Shown: piece by piece, positions 54,612 to 63,385 of the stretch
Numbering within the stretch: the stretch's first letter is position 1
How the letters are laid out: each line of letters starts with the position of its first letter
Program-made: the position numbers and the translations under genes
The notes under the pieces: model-generated
What the model saw: only the letters and a program-made list of their open reading frames with translations
Databases searched by the model: none
Told to the model about the DNA's origin: nothing
From: Gimesia maris
GTDB taxonomy: Bacteria > Planctomycetota > Planctomycetia > Planctomycetales > Planctomycetaceae
DNA length: 64,000 bases
Assembly: GCF_008298035.1 (NCBI RefSeq)
Contig: NZ_CP042910.1
Span: 372,001-436,000 of the forward strand
Direction: 5' to 3'

Positions 54612-57600
54612 TTAATTTTTGCTGATCCGGGCTGTAACCGCTTTCAGTCGTTCTTTAGCCTGGGGGACCAGTTCGTGCTCCGGAAAACGCTTCAAATAAT
54701 CTTGATATGTTTTCTGGGCTTGAGGCCATTCGTTCAGGGCTTCGTGGCACATGGCCGCCTGATACAGCGCGGGGGCCTGCCATTCGGGGAATTTATACTG
54801 GATGTCCACCTGCAGATAGGCCAGCAGGGCTTCCTTGAATTTTTCCTGGATCATCAGGGTTTCTGCCAGCAGGAACTGGCATTTGGCGGCTGTGGCTGTA
54901 CGTCGACCGTGTTCAGAGTCGATGATCTGCTGGAAGACCTTGCGGGCTTCGTCAAATTTGGCCTGGTTCTTCAGGCTTCTGCCCAGAACTTCTTCTGCCT
55001 GGTACAGAAACGGACTGTCCGGGTCCCAGGTGCGGAAGCGGTCGACAGTTTCTGCGACTTCTTTGTATTTTTTCTGGCGAAAGTACGTTTCCGCCAACAG
55101 TACCCAGACGCGGGGGTACCAGGGTTCCTGGCTGAGTGTTTCCAATCTGTCTTTTGCCGCCAGTTTTAATAATGCTGCCTGTGCGATCTCCACCTGATTC
55201 TGATACAGGGCGGCTTCGGCTTCATGGAACTGGGCAAACGCCGCGTATTCATTTTCAGGAAAGCGTTTCAGTAACTCTTTCGAGAATTTGTCGACCAGTT
55301 CCCATTTCTGGAGTTCGAGGTTGATTTCGATGAGGCGATACAGGGAGACCTGTTGTACTTTTTTATCTGATTTGGGGTCGCTCTGCAGTTCAGTGAATGC
55401 TTTGGCGGCGGGTTCCAGTTTCCCGGCGATCAGATCGCTTTCTGCGAGACTCAGACGGGCATTATCGGCCAGTTCACTGTCGGGTGTTTCTGTTATCAGT
55501 CTGCGAAAGATTTCGTCCGACTTCGCAAACTGTTCTGCTTCGTAATTGATCAGCGCCCATTCGTCCAGAATCTTATCAAGATTGTCGACCTTGGGGAATT
55601 TCTGCAGGAGCGCTTCATAAGCCAGGTTGACCTCATCAATTTTTTTCAGTTGAAACAACGTGCGAGCGGCCTGCAGTCCCGAAAGCATAGCGTAACGGGA
55701 AGGGGCGAACTGCTGAAGTACTTTCTGGTAGACGTCGACGGCAGCATCGAGCTGTTTATTGTTTTCCAGGCTGCGTCCCTGCATATAGGCGGCTTCAGCA
55801 GTGAGCGGACTTTCCGGGAATTTCTGGACGAACTGCTGGAAGTGTTCCGCCGCGGCTGCATTTTCTGCGAGTTGAAATTCACTCCAGGCTAACCCGGACA
55901 GACCGGCAGGAAATTCGGGTGACTCCGAACCGAGTTTCACGATCTCGTTAAAAAATGTTTTGGCGCGTGCCCACTGTTTCTGTTCATAATTGCGTTCCGC
56001 CAGCTGGCGATAGGTCTGGAGCAGGAGATCCCCTGCGGGTTTGCGGTCCTGCAACTGTTTGAGATATTGATCGACTTCCTGCTGCTTGTTGTTTTTGGAA
56101 GTGAGGATGATCAGGTTCGCCAGGATCTGATTGAAGCGGACTTCGTTGGGGAACTGCTTCAGATACTCTTTCGAGAGGGACTCGGCTTCGGCATATTTCT
56201 GTTGAGAATTAAAGTTGTTGCTCTGTAGTACCAGGGCGTCTGCATATTCGCTGGATGTTTTGACCGCTTTGGGGTCTTTGAGATAGGGGTCCAGAACCTC
56301 GATGGATTTGTCGTACTGTTTGAGTTTCTGGTAAGTGCGTGCCAGGTAGAGCCGTGCGAGTAGTTGTGTGTTCTCCAGCTTGGACTCATTGAGCACGTTC
56401 TGAAAATGAGTCGCCGCTGTCGCCAGGTCTTCGGGTTTGCCTTTCGCATCCAGGATACGCCCTTTGAGCAGTTCCTGATGCAGACGTAATCCACTCTGGG
56501 GAAATGTTTTTTCAAACTGGGCGGAAAGCTGTTCGGCTTCTGCCAGTTCGTCTGTCAGCAATGCTGCTTCAATGGCAAAATGCAGGCTGTCGTCTGCCAG
56601 TTCACTCTTGGGAAACTGTTTGACGACTTCCAGGAACAATGCCTTGGCTGCGGCGGGTTTACCGGAACGTAGCAGGGCGTCGGCCAGCTGATAGGTGGTT
56701 GACTCTTTCTGTTGGGGACTGGGTTTTGATTTGAGTGCCAGTTCAAACGCAGTGATGGCAGCGGGCAGCTGTTGTTCGCCTTTGAGACTGACTCCCTTCC
56801 AGTATAATGCGTTCGCTGCATGCTTGGGGTCTTTGGTGACCAGGTCAAACTGCTGGATCGCTTTGGCATATTGCTTGAGATCGTAATAGGCGTAGCCAGC
56901 ATTGAGTCGAGCTGTGATTCCCAGTGGGCTTTCGGGAAATTTCTCAGGAAGTTCCAGGAAGGCATCGGCGGCGGACTGATATTGTCCGCGGTCGAACAGG
57001 GAAGTCGCGAGTGACATCTGGGCGTCGCTGCCGCGTGAGTGATTTTTCTGGCCGGCGATTGCTTTGAATCGTTTTTCCGCTTCGTCACTCTGCTTGTTGC
57101 GGAGGTAGGAAGAGGCCAGTCCAAACTGTGCGTCTTCGGCCATCGCTCCTTTGGGGTGACGTTCGAGAGATCGCTGAAAACTTTTAATCGCCAGGTCCGC
57201 TTTGCCGCGACGCAGCAGGACATCACCAAAGTAGGGATAAGCCCATTCTTCCAGCGCATGATTGGGATAGAGCTTGAGGAATTCCGTAAACTCTTTTTCG
57301 GCGGCGTCCAGATCGTCGAGCAGATAACTGCATTCGGCAATTCGGTAGAGGGCATCAGGCAGGTTATTGTTTTGCGGATGTTGTTTGACGAACTCCCTGA
57401 GGATCGTCCGGGCTTCCTGGTATTTCTGTTGATTGACGAGTGTCAGGCCCAGGTAAAATTTCGCCAGGGGAACGCTGGCATCCGTGGGGTAATCCTTCAG
57501 GTACTTCTGAAACCTTTCGGTAGCGAGTTCCCAGCGATTCTGTTTGTACAGGCCGATGGCCAGCTGGAATTCATCAGAGGCTTTATCGGCGTGTACCAAT

Positions 57601-57695
57601 GGGAGCGGCAGGAGCGACAGCAGAAGCAGGATCAGGCAGAATCGAGGCGCACGTTGATTGAAGTTGAGTGAGTTCCGGGTACGAGAATTCATCAT
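54612..57695 (-). CDS. Very long exported TPR protein
   Basis: 1027 residues (the start could be the second of two adjacent ATG codons). Signal peptide (about 1-36) then tetratricopeptide repeats along nearly the full length, with repeated A-x-x-x-F/Y-x-x-P-x-S-x-x-A-x-x-A patterns such as FPESPLTAEAAYMQGRS and FPENEYAAFAQFHEAEA. This resembles YbgF/CpoB and BamD-type TPR proteins in style but is far longer. Together with the adjacent ExbB/TolQ-like channel it suggests an envelope energy-transducing complex; that link is inference. Confidence 0.9.
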   Translation of the reverse strand: MMNSRTRNSLNFNQRAPRFCLILLLLSLLPLPLVHADKASDEFQLAIGLYKQNRWELATERFQKYLKDYPTDASVPLAKFYLGLTLVNQQKYQEARTILREFVKQHPQNNNLPDALYRIAECSYLLDDLDAAEKEFTEFLKLYPNHALEEWAYPYFGDVLLRRGKADLAIKSFQRSLERHPKGAMAEDAQFGLASSYLRNKQSDEAEKRFKAIAGQKNHSRGSDAQMSLATSLFDRGQYQSAADAFLELPEKFPESPLGITARLNAGYAYYDLKQYAKAIQQFDLVTKDPKHAANALYWKGVSLKGEQQLPAAITAFELALKSKPSPQQKESTTYQLADALLRSGKPAAAKALFLEVVKQFPKSELADDSLHFAIEAALLTDELAEAEQLSAQFEKTFPQSGLRLHQELLKGRILDAKGKPEDLATAATHFQNVLNESKLENTQLLARLYLARTYQKLKQYDKSIEVLDPYLKDPKAVKTSSEYADALVLQSNNFNSQQKYAEAESLSKEYLKQFPNEVRFNQILANLIILTSKNNKQQEVDQYLKQLQDRKPAGDLLLQTYRQLAERNYEQKQWARAKTFFNEIVKLGSESPEFPAGLSGLAWSEFQLAENAAAAEHFQQFVQKFPESPLTAEAAYMQGRSLENNKQLDAAVDVYQKVLQQFAPSRYAMLSGLQAARTLFQLKKIDEVNLAYEALLQKFPKVDNLDKILDEWALINYEAEQFAKSDEIFRRLITETPDSELADNARLSLAESDLIAGKLEPAAKAFTELQSDPKSDKKVQQVSLYRLIEINLELQKWELVDKFSKELLKRFPENEYAAFAQFHEAEAALYQNQVEIAQAALLKLAAKDRLETLSQEPWYPRVWVLLAETYFRQKKYKEVAETVDRFRTWDPDSPFLYQAEEVLGRSLKNQAKFDEARKVFQQIIDSEHGRRTATAAKCQFLLAETLMIQEKFKEALLAYLQVDIQYKFPEWQAPALYQAAMCHEALNEWPQAQKTYQDYLKRFPEHELVPQAKERLKAVTARISKN

Positions 57696-57860
57696 ATTAA
57701 TAGTCGTCAGTTTATTTTAAATGGGAAATTGAACACTTGCCCCCATTATCGTGGGTTTTCGGGCAGAGGCAAGCGGCGTTCGGCAAAACTGCAGTGGTCC
57801 GCATGAAAAGTCGGCTGTTTTGAGGGTGAATGTGCCGTTCCGCAATCAATATAAACAGCA

Positions 57861-57892
57861 GGCCAGCAGGAGGTTGGAGTGACCTGCTGGCC
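57861..57892 (-). terminator. Terminator hairpin after glucuronoyl esterase-like gene
   Basis: A perfect 10-bp stem, GGCCAGCAGG/CCTGCTGGCC, with a 12-base loop lies 32 bases past the stop at 57924. On the minus strand TGCTGTTTATATT follows, a modest T-rich tract. Confidence 0.75.
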
Positions 57893-57923
57893 CGGATGTG
57901 CGCCTGTGAATGTGATGTGCGGC

Positions 57924-59201
57924 TTAACTGCCTTGAAAATGCTGGTCGGCGAAGTTCAGGTACTGCTGCCAGTCGAAATCAGTCACATCGTGTTTGCCGG
58001 TGCGGATGTGATAACCCATCTGTTTCTGCACAGGTTTGTTGACGCCTGGCATGTCCTCTGCGCCGAAGCCGGTTGTTCCCAGCAGTTTGTAAACCGGTTC
58101 CGCATATTTCACCGAGAGGAATTCCCCCTTCGGGTCGGCCCATTGGTCGTCCTCGGCACTGGCGACATACACGGGCCGCGGCGCGATTAAAGAGATCAGC
58201 ATGTGTTGATCGACGGGCAGATCGTTTTCCTTGTCGATATATTTATTGAAATTATCACAGAACCAGTGCGGGAAGGCGTTGTTGATGACGTGCAGTGTTT
58301 CACCAAAGCGACGTCGACTGAGAGCCGCTCCGCCACAACCCGAGTCGTTCGAAATGACGAGGGCAAAACGCGGGTCCGTTGCGCCTGCCCAGAGGGACGT
58401 TTTCCCCAGCCGGGAGTGACCGATCACCGCGACTTTGCTGGCGTCGATCTGCTTGTCGGTTTCGAGGTAGTCCAGGGCACAGCTCAAGCCCCAGGCCCAG
58501 GCAGAGATCGTGCCCCATTCATCGGGCGCGGGTTTCTGTTTGGAATTAAATAGCGCGTGAACGCCGTTCTTGAAACCATCGTCGTAATCGGGATCAATGT
58601 CGCCACAGTAGATGGCGACCAGTCCGTAACCACGATCAATGATGGTTTCAATGGGCCAGCGTGACGAAGATTTGCCCCGCGAGTCTTCAGTCGCTTTGTG
58701 ATCGACAATGCCTTTTTCTTTGCTGGCCCGCATCCAGTTGCCGTTGATTTGGACGTCTGTTTCATCGGTGATAGTGTGATTGCCGTAAAAGTTGAGGCCC
58801 ATAAAGACGGGAACCGGTTTGGTGGCTTTGGCCGGCAGATAGATCAAGAGGTCCATCCGCGGCCCTGCTTTTTTGCCGGAGAAATAGACCGAGACTTCTT
58901 TGCGAATCGCTTTGCCGCCCAGGGCATCGTTTTTTACCGATGTCACTTCGAACAACATGTTCTCGGGGCGTGCAGGACTTTTGCCGTAGACTTCGGTCTC
59001 GAACAGTTCCAGAATTTCCGGGCGGCGGACTTTGTTCCATTCCTCGGCGGAATCCACTTTTTTGCCAGCTTGTGTGACGAGCGGATCGGGGAGTTTGAAT
59101 TCCGGGACCTGGCTCTCATCGTAATTGGGTTTGGGGCGTTGTGCGTGTGCAGCGGGAGTCAGCAGCAGTGTAAGGCTGAGCAGGAACAACAGACGTTTCA
59201 T
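57924..59201 (-). CDS. Exported CE15-like glucuronoyl esterase
   Basis: 425 residues. Signal peptide (1-20, ending AAHA). The alpha/beta-hydrolase domain carries the carbohydrate esterase family 15 signature G261-H-S-R-x-G-K with nucleophile Ser263, a SNDSGCGGAA segment (285-294), acidic Glu350 and catalytic His404 in HIRTGKHD. CE15 enzymes split the ester between lignin alcohols and glucuronic acid of xylan; marine homologues act on uronic-acid esters of algal polymers. Monocistronic. Confidence 0.9.
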   Translation of the reverse strand: MKRLLFLLSLTLLLTPAAHAQRPKPNYDESQVPEFKLPDPLVTQAGKKVDSAEEWNKVRRPEILELFETEVYGKSPARPENMLFEVTSVKNDALGGKAIRKEVSVYFSGKKAGPRMDLLIYLPAKATKPVPVFMGLNFYGNHTITDETDVQINGNWMRASKEKGIVDHKATEDSRGKSSSRWPIETIIDRGYGLVAIYCGDIDPDYDDGFKNGVHALFNSKQKPAPDEWGTISAWAWGLSCALDYLETDKQIDASKVAVIGHSRLGKTSLWAGATDPRFALVISNDSGCGGAALSRRRFGETLHVINNAFPHWFCDNFNKYIDKENDLPVDQHMLISLIAPRPVYVASAEDDQWADPKGEFLSVKYAEPVYKLLGTTGFGAEDMPGVNKPVQKQMGYHIRTGKHDVTDFDWQQYLNFADQHFQGS

Positions 59202-59330
59202 GGTGAGACGGACCTTTATGTTCTGGTGGGATTAATCGTGTGAATTCCAATGTTACTATTCTCAATCGTGGCCGTTTTCGCAACGATAGGCAATATGAAA
59301 CTGTGGTTGGATGATGAAAGATACAAAATA

Positions 59331-59400
59331 TTATGAACCACGAAAGACACGAAAAGCACGAAAAATTCTGTACTCGGTTTATGTGAGAGGGTAAGATCGA
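59331..59400. repeat. CACGAAA-type intergenic repeat, copy 1
   Basis: Contains TATGAACCACGAAAGACACG followed by two more CACGAAA-like units and then a TGTAC...TTTATGTGAGAGGGTAAGAT tail. The whole, including the tail, aligns with copy 4 at 62665. Lies just upstream of the FGE-fold gene. Confidence 0.7.
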
Positions 59401-59448
59401 CCGCGGTATGCATTGAAAGTGGTCAGCAGTTCATGGGGGGTGAACAGG

Positions 59449-60375
59449 ATGAATGCAGAAAAACGAGAACAGTTACTGCTGAAGCTTCCCTTTGATCTAG
59501 AGGCGGCTGTTTCAGCTCAGGAAGCATGGGCACGGCGATGTCGCGTTCCACTGCGCATGACAGATTCCCTGGGAGTGGAATCTATTTTAGTTCCGCCGGG
59601 CGAATTTCGATGTGGCGCAACTAAAGAGGTTAACCAGGAATTAGAACGTCAGGGGTTTTCAAAAATCGATGAGCCGATTTTTGATTGTATTTTGACGAAG
59701 CCCATGTATGTCGGGATCCATCGCATTACCCAGAACCAGTATTGGAAATTGATGGGGATCAATCCGAGTGCTTATGCCGCATCAGGGTATCTGGCTTCGC
59801 ATGTTGAGGGGCTTGATACGTGGCAGTTTCCGGTTGAAGGTGTCAGCTGGTATGATTGCATCGAGGCGTGTAACAATATGAGCGAACGCGAAGGGCTGCC
59901 TGCCTACTATCGATTTGGCGAATTCATGTTACGTGAATCGAGTGGGGCTATTTCTGATGCTGAAGTGGAAATCATCGGAGGCACAGGCTACCGATTACTG
60001 ACCAGTGCAGAATGGGAATGGGTGGCCCGGGCGGGAACATCGACAGTTTATTTCTATGGAAATGAAGAGCGTCGGCCCGACTGGAAAGTCGATATAGGGC
60101 GTCCCTGGCCGGTAGGAGTTGAGGCAGCGAATAATTTCGGCATCTATGACCTGGATATGTTTCGCAACGAGTGGGTATTTGATGCTTATTCTTATGAAGA
60201 TCAAGTTGAAGGGCCATTGATAGATCCTGTCGATTTAGAAAACGAGGATAACGAGCGGGTAGCGCGCGGGCATGACAGTTTTCATCGAAGTATGGAAATC
60301 GCTGGGGCTGCTGAATCACGCAACTTTCGGTTCTGCCGGACGATTGAAGTGGAGGCGGTACGACGCGATGACTGA
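59449..60375 (+). CDS. Divergent FGE-sulfatase-fold (SUMF1/DUF323) protein
   Basis: 308 residues from the ATG at 59449 (GGGGGG upstream). The fold is recognisable: VPPGEFRCGAT near 51, PMYVGIHRITQNQYWKLMG near 85, PVEGVSWYDCIEACN near 128 and YRLLTSAEWEWVARAG near 180. The usual end of the family, GNVWEWC with the copper-site cysteines and a RGGSW block, is replaced by MFRNEWVFDAYS and RGHDSF. Without those residues it is unlikely to make formylglycine; it may be a binding or structural variant. No signal peptide. Confidence 0.85.
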   Translation: MNAEKREQLLLKLPFDLEAAVSAQEAWARRCRVPLRMTDSLGVESILVPPGEFRCGATKEVNQELERQGFSKIDEPIFDCILTKPMYVGIHRITQNQYWKLMGINPSAYAASGYLASHVEGLDTWQFPVEGVSWYDCIEACNNMSEREGLPAYYRFGEFMLRESSGAISDAEVEIIGGTGYRLLTSAEWEWVARAGTSTVYFYGNEERRPDWKVDIGRPWPVGVEAANNFGIYDLDMFRNEWVFDAYSYEDQVEGPLIDPVDLENEDNERVARGHDSFHRSMEIAGAAESRNFRFCRTIEVEAVRRDD

Positions 60376-60396
60376 GGGGAATAAGCTTTGTCTGGT

Positions 60397-60435
60397 TGAA
60401 CTATGAAATACTCGAAAGACGCGAAAATTTCTATT
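60397..60435. repeat. CACGAAA-type intergenic repeat, degenerate copy 2
   Basis: TTGAACTATGAAATACTCG and GAAAGACGCGAAAATTTCT align with the core of copy 1 (GAACCACGAAAGACACG..) with about one in four bases changed. Confidence 0.5.
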
Positions 60436-60596
60436 TGAGCAGATCATTTTAACCCGAGGTTGTCGCGAGACAACAGGAGGTTGCGGAGTTCGCGTTCTGT
60501 TGTGGTTGCGCGAATCTCACTTCCTGAAGCGATAGAGGTTGGTGGCTTTACTCTGAACGGACCGATTTCACTGGGACCTCCTGTTCGCTGTGCTCA

Positions 60597-60696
60597 CCCC
60601 GGATTGCATCCGGGGTTACCCACTTTTTCTTTCACGTTAGCCGCGGTTCGGACATATCTCGGTAAAAGAACCGGAGCTATAACGCTCTGCGGCTAA
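60597..60696. repeat. Structured intergenic palindrome cluster
   Basis: CCCCGGAT-TGC-ATCCGGGG (60597-60615) is a perfect 8-bp hairpin. It is followed by a large inverted repeat TTAGCCGC (60637-60644) / GCGGCTAA (60689-60696), with inner arms GGTTC (60645-60649) / GAACC (60668-60672) and GAGC/GCTC (60674-60687). The layout resembles the REP-like palindromes reported in planctomycetes, though I cannot name the family. Confidence 0.6.
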
Positions 60697-60867
60697 TCTG
60701 AGATTTTCTAGAGTGAATAGTGATATCACCTTTTAATCTTTCAGTGGTTCGGGATATTCATCTACGGGAGTGGGGCACCTCTTTTATAATGTGATGTGAA
60801 ACGGGTAGGGGACATTGGCGCCAGCACTGTGAGCAAGCCAACTGAGGCACCCGGTGATTGATATTGC

Positions 60868-60897
60868 TACCACGAAAAGCACGAAATGACACGAAAG
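60868..60897. repeat. CACGAAA-type intergenic repeat, copy 3
   Basis: TACCACGAAAAGCACGAAAT followed by GACACGAAAG. Three CACGAAA units spaced by 9-11 bases, as in copy 1. Confidence 0.65.
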
Positions 60898-61425
60898 GGG
60901 AGGAGTGATGGTTGGGGTTTTGGAATCGGGTTTCATTTCATGTTCGAGGAAAATCTTAGGGAAGGGCGTGGGGAGGTCAAGGGAGATGAACGATCTAATG
61001 TGGCGATATCTGTCGATACGGGCACGATATCTGGCGGTGCTGAGGTGGTGCCGGGACGAAGGGCTGCGAAGTGCGGCGACCCGCAGGCATACTTTCGGAA
61101 CTGGTGCTGATGTGGCAAGTGAATATCTGGAAAAATCAGGCTGTTTTGCAGTGAAGAACGCGAACAAGTGGTGCGTGTTTCAGTGCACTGTAAACTGGGC
61201 ACGCGCGCGACACAGTTTAGCGTTTATCGCTCGTGGCGCGCAGCGGTCAAGTTCATTTTATGCAGCGGGAGTGCGGGAATGTGCAGCAGCAGGTGGGGGA
61301 AGTTCAGTCCTGCAGGCGAATGCTGACGCTGGTGGAAGCGGGAACGCGGACAGGTCAAGGATCGCAGGTAAGATCAGCCGCGGTTCCTGCAGATCCGAAT
61401 ATTTCAAAAGATGTGAATCAGGCTG

Positions 61426-62547
61426 TTACTCGCCGAAGTGTTGTTTGAGGAAGTCGAGGCTTTTGTTGTTGGACCAGCGGTGGCCACCCTGAAAGAAGTC
61501 GGCGTCGATGTTTTCTTCGGCATCCAGAACCTGGTAGACCTGTTGCAGCTTTTCATATCCCTCGCGGGCGGCTGCGATGGGGAAGATTTTGTCGTCGATG
61601 CCGTTGATGAGCAGGACCGGGCGGGGGGCGTGCAAAGCGACGACGTCGGACATTTCGCCGAACCGCATCATCTCGGGCATGCACTGGCAGAGGCAATGTG
61701 GCATTGAATAATAGGAGGCACGGTAGGTTGAAAAGGCACCAGCGATCATGGTGAGTTTGACACGCTCGTCGAGGATGGGCAGATACATGGCGGTCGCGCC
61801 GCCACCTGACAAGCCGGCGGCAGCGATGCGGTCCGGGTCGACCTGGTCCTGGGTCTGCAGGAAGTCGATGACGCGCATGGCGTCCCAGCTGCGCTGGCCC
61901 TGGGGGGTACTGCCGATGAGGAGGGCGTTCATGGTCATCTGCAGGCAACTGCGTTTGGTGTGCGAGACGCCGCGATCCTGGTCGCCGGCGGTTTCGTTCC
62001 AGCCCCGCATGACGATGGCGGCGGTGATGTAGCCGTGCTTCGCGAAGTAGACGGCGTAATCGAGTTCGCTCTGACGGGTCTTTTCTTTGTCGGCCTTGGT
62101 TTTGCCTTCATCGATGTAGGGGATGATGCCGCTGTGTCCGTGCATGCAGACAATCGCGGGGACTTTTTTCTTTAACTGGTGAGGGACGAAATAATAGACG
62201 GGAGCCCAATAGGCGGCTTCGGTGCGGATAAAAACTTTGTGGCGGGTGAAGGTATCGAACTCTTTCTTTTCGGCCCACTTGACTTCCAGGGGGACCGGTT
62301 CAGGCATTTTGCCCAGGATGCGGGTGACGGTCGGATGAAACTGTTTTCGCCAGGCTTCGTGCTCGGCTTGGTTGGTGGCCTGCCAGGCCTGCAGCGGTTC
62401 CATTGTGTCGGCAAGCTGTTGATAGCTCTCGGTGACGGTGAATGGTTTCTCGGCGGGATCACGATCTGCTGCGTTTGTCGGGGTGAGGAAGAGGCAGGAG
62501 AGCAGGGCGGTGAGCAGGCTGCGGGTGAGAGCAGTGAAATTGTGCAT
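61426..62547 (-). CDS. Exported alpha/beta hydrolase (acetyl xylan esterase-like)
   Basis: 373 residues. Signal peptide (1-27). Alpha/beta-hydrolase core with oxyanion region CMHGHSG (near 134), nucleophile Ser247 in GLSGGG, Asp318 in GIDDKIFP and His356 in GGHRW. Resembles the abhydrolase_7 group of planctomycete esterases. Possible deacetylation of polysaccharides. Monocistronic; the spacer downstream is the repeat-rich region. Confidence 0.9.
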   Translation of the reverse strand: MHNFTALTRSLLTALLSCLFLTPTNAADRDPAEKPFTVTESYQQLADTMEPLQAWQATNQAEHEAWRKQFHPTVTRILGKMPEPVPLEVKWAEKKEFDTFTRHKVFIRTEAAYWAPVYYFVPHQLKKKVPAIVCMHGHSGIIPYIDEGKTKADKEKTRQSELDYAVYFAKHGYITAAIVMRGWNETAGDQDRGVSHTKRSCLQMTMNALLIGSTPQGQRSWDAMRVIDFLQTQDQVDPDRIAAAGLSGGGATAMYLPILDERVKLTMIAGAFSTYRASYYSMPHCLCQCMPEMMRFGEMSDVVALHAPRPVLLINGIDDKIFPIAAAREGYEKLQQVYQVLDAEENIDADFFQGGHRWSNNKSLDFLKQHFGE

Positions 62548-62664
62548 GAGGATTGGCCGTCATTCAAGAACAGGAGTGTGAGTGATGGATTGTGTTATTC
62601 TATTACAGGCGAAACTCGAAGGAAGATCAAGGGGGAGAATGTGAGCGAGACTGATCTGGGACTT

Positions 62665-62726
62665 TTATGAACCACGAAAAACACGAAAGTTATGTGTACG
62701 CAGTTGATGTCAGGGAATAAGATGAA
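62665..62726. repeat. CACGAAA-type intergenic repeat, copy 4
   Basis: TATGAACCACGAAAAACACG then AAAGTTATGTGTACGCAGTT and GATGTCAGGGAATAAGAT; aligns with copy 1 over about 65 bases, including the tail. Confidence 0.65.
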
Positions 62727-62784
62727 GGGAGTTGGCATTCTCTGTTTTTAAGTATTGATCCTGCGTGAAGCACCGGTAGCTGAA

Positions 62785-63204
62785 ATGATCTCATCCGACA
62801 AAAGATCAAGGTTCAGGGAAAAGATACTCATTCTCGGGAATACGATGGCGATTCTGTTGATTTTGGGAATCTTCTATTTCCTCTGTATCCATGGTTTCCT
62901 GTTTGCGAATGCGGCCAATACGGAGCTGCTGGCGATCTATGAGGTCGCTGAAGTGGGAGGCTCTTTACATGATCTGGATGAGAAAGTCGCGACATTGCCT
63001 CAATCGTGGATTACGGCTTCTCCATCTCAGGATTCAAGAATCTTTTCGGCCCCATTGCAATTTGGTGCTTCAGAATGGATCCTGAGAATCAAGGCTGAAG
63101 ACGGTCTGATTACGTGTGTCAGAATTCATACGTCGGACTCGATTCGCTATCATCCGCAGGCAGCACCTCCTGACAAGGGAAGTTGTTCATTAGAGTCATA
63201 TTGA
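62785..63204 (+). CDS. Small single-span membrane protein of unknown function
   Basis: 139 residues from the ATG at 62785 (weak ribosome site; an in-frame TTG at 62755 is possible). Basic N-terminus, one membrane helix (about 20-42), then an extracytoplasmic part of about 95 residues with SLHDLDEKVATLPQ and GASEWILRIKAEDG, and a single late Cys. No family recognised. Confidence 0.65.
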   Translation: MISSDKRSRFREKILILGNTMAILLILGIFYFLCIHGFLFANAANTELLAIYEVAEVGGSLHDLDEKVATLPQSWITASPSQDSRIFSAPLQFGASEWILRIKAEDGLITCVRIHTSDSIRYHPQAAPPDKGSCSLESY

Positions 63205-63205
63205 A

Positions 63206-63235
63206 GTCTTTGTCCGTTAGCCACCGGACAGAGAC
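63206..63235 (+). terminator. Hairpin directly after small membrane protein gene
   Basis: GTCTTTGTCCG (63206-63216) pairs with CGGACAGAGAC (63225-63235), 11 bp with one G-U, loop of 8. It begins one base after the stop. No T-run follows. Confidence 0.55.
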
Positions 63236-63311
63236 TGGACAGCTTTGTCTGAGTGGCGAGGGAAACGGGCGGGAAAACACATTTATTTACCGGTATCTCG
63301 TAATTCTTGTA

Positions 63312-63350
63312 TATAATCGTTAATATAAGTTTCCGTCACTGAATATTAAC
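63312..63350 (+). promoter_or_regulatory. Candidate promoter and operator of the Fur-family gene
   Basis: A perfect -10 hexamer TATAAT at 63312-63317 is followed by an 8-bp inverted repeat GTTAATAT (63319-63326) / ATATTAAC (63343-63350) with a 16-base spacer. The repeat would overlap the transcription start and lies 35 bases before the ATG at 63386, the place expected for an autoregulatory site. No good -35 is visible. Confidence 0.5.
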
Positions 63351-63385
63351 TCGCCGGCGCTGTGGGGCGCCTTGGATATAACGAC

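Larger units (their letters stand above)
60376..61425. other. 1-kb repeat-rich region without a recognisable gene
   Basis: Between the FGE-fold gene and an esterase gene. It holds two CACGAAA-type repeats and the palindrome cluster described separately. Open frames here (up to 195 codons at 60905-61492) show no homology features and irregular codon use; a decayed gene cannot be excluded. Confidence 0.5.

Noticed and set aside
60905-61492. A 195-codon plus-strand frame in repeat-rich spacer
   Set aside because: Runs into the 3' end of the esterase gene on the other strand, has no recognisable domain and irregular codon use; a decayed gene is possible but not supportable.
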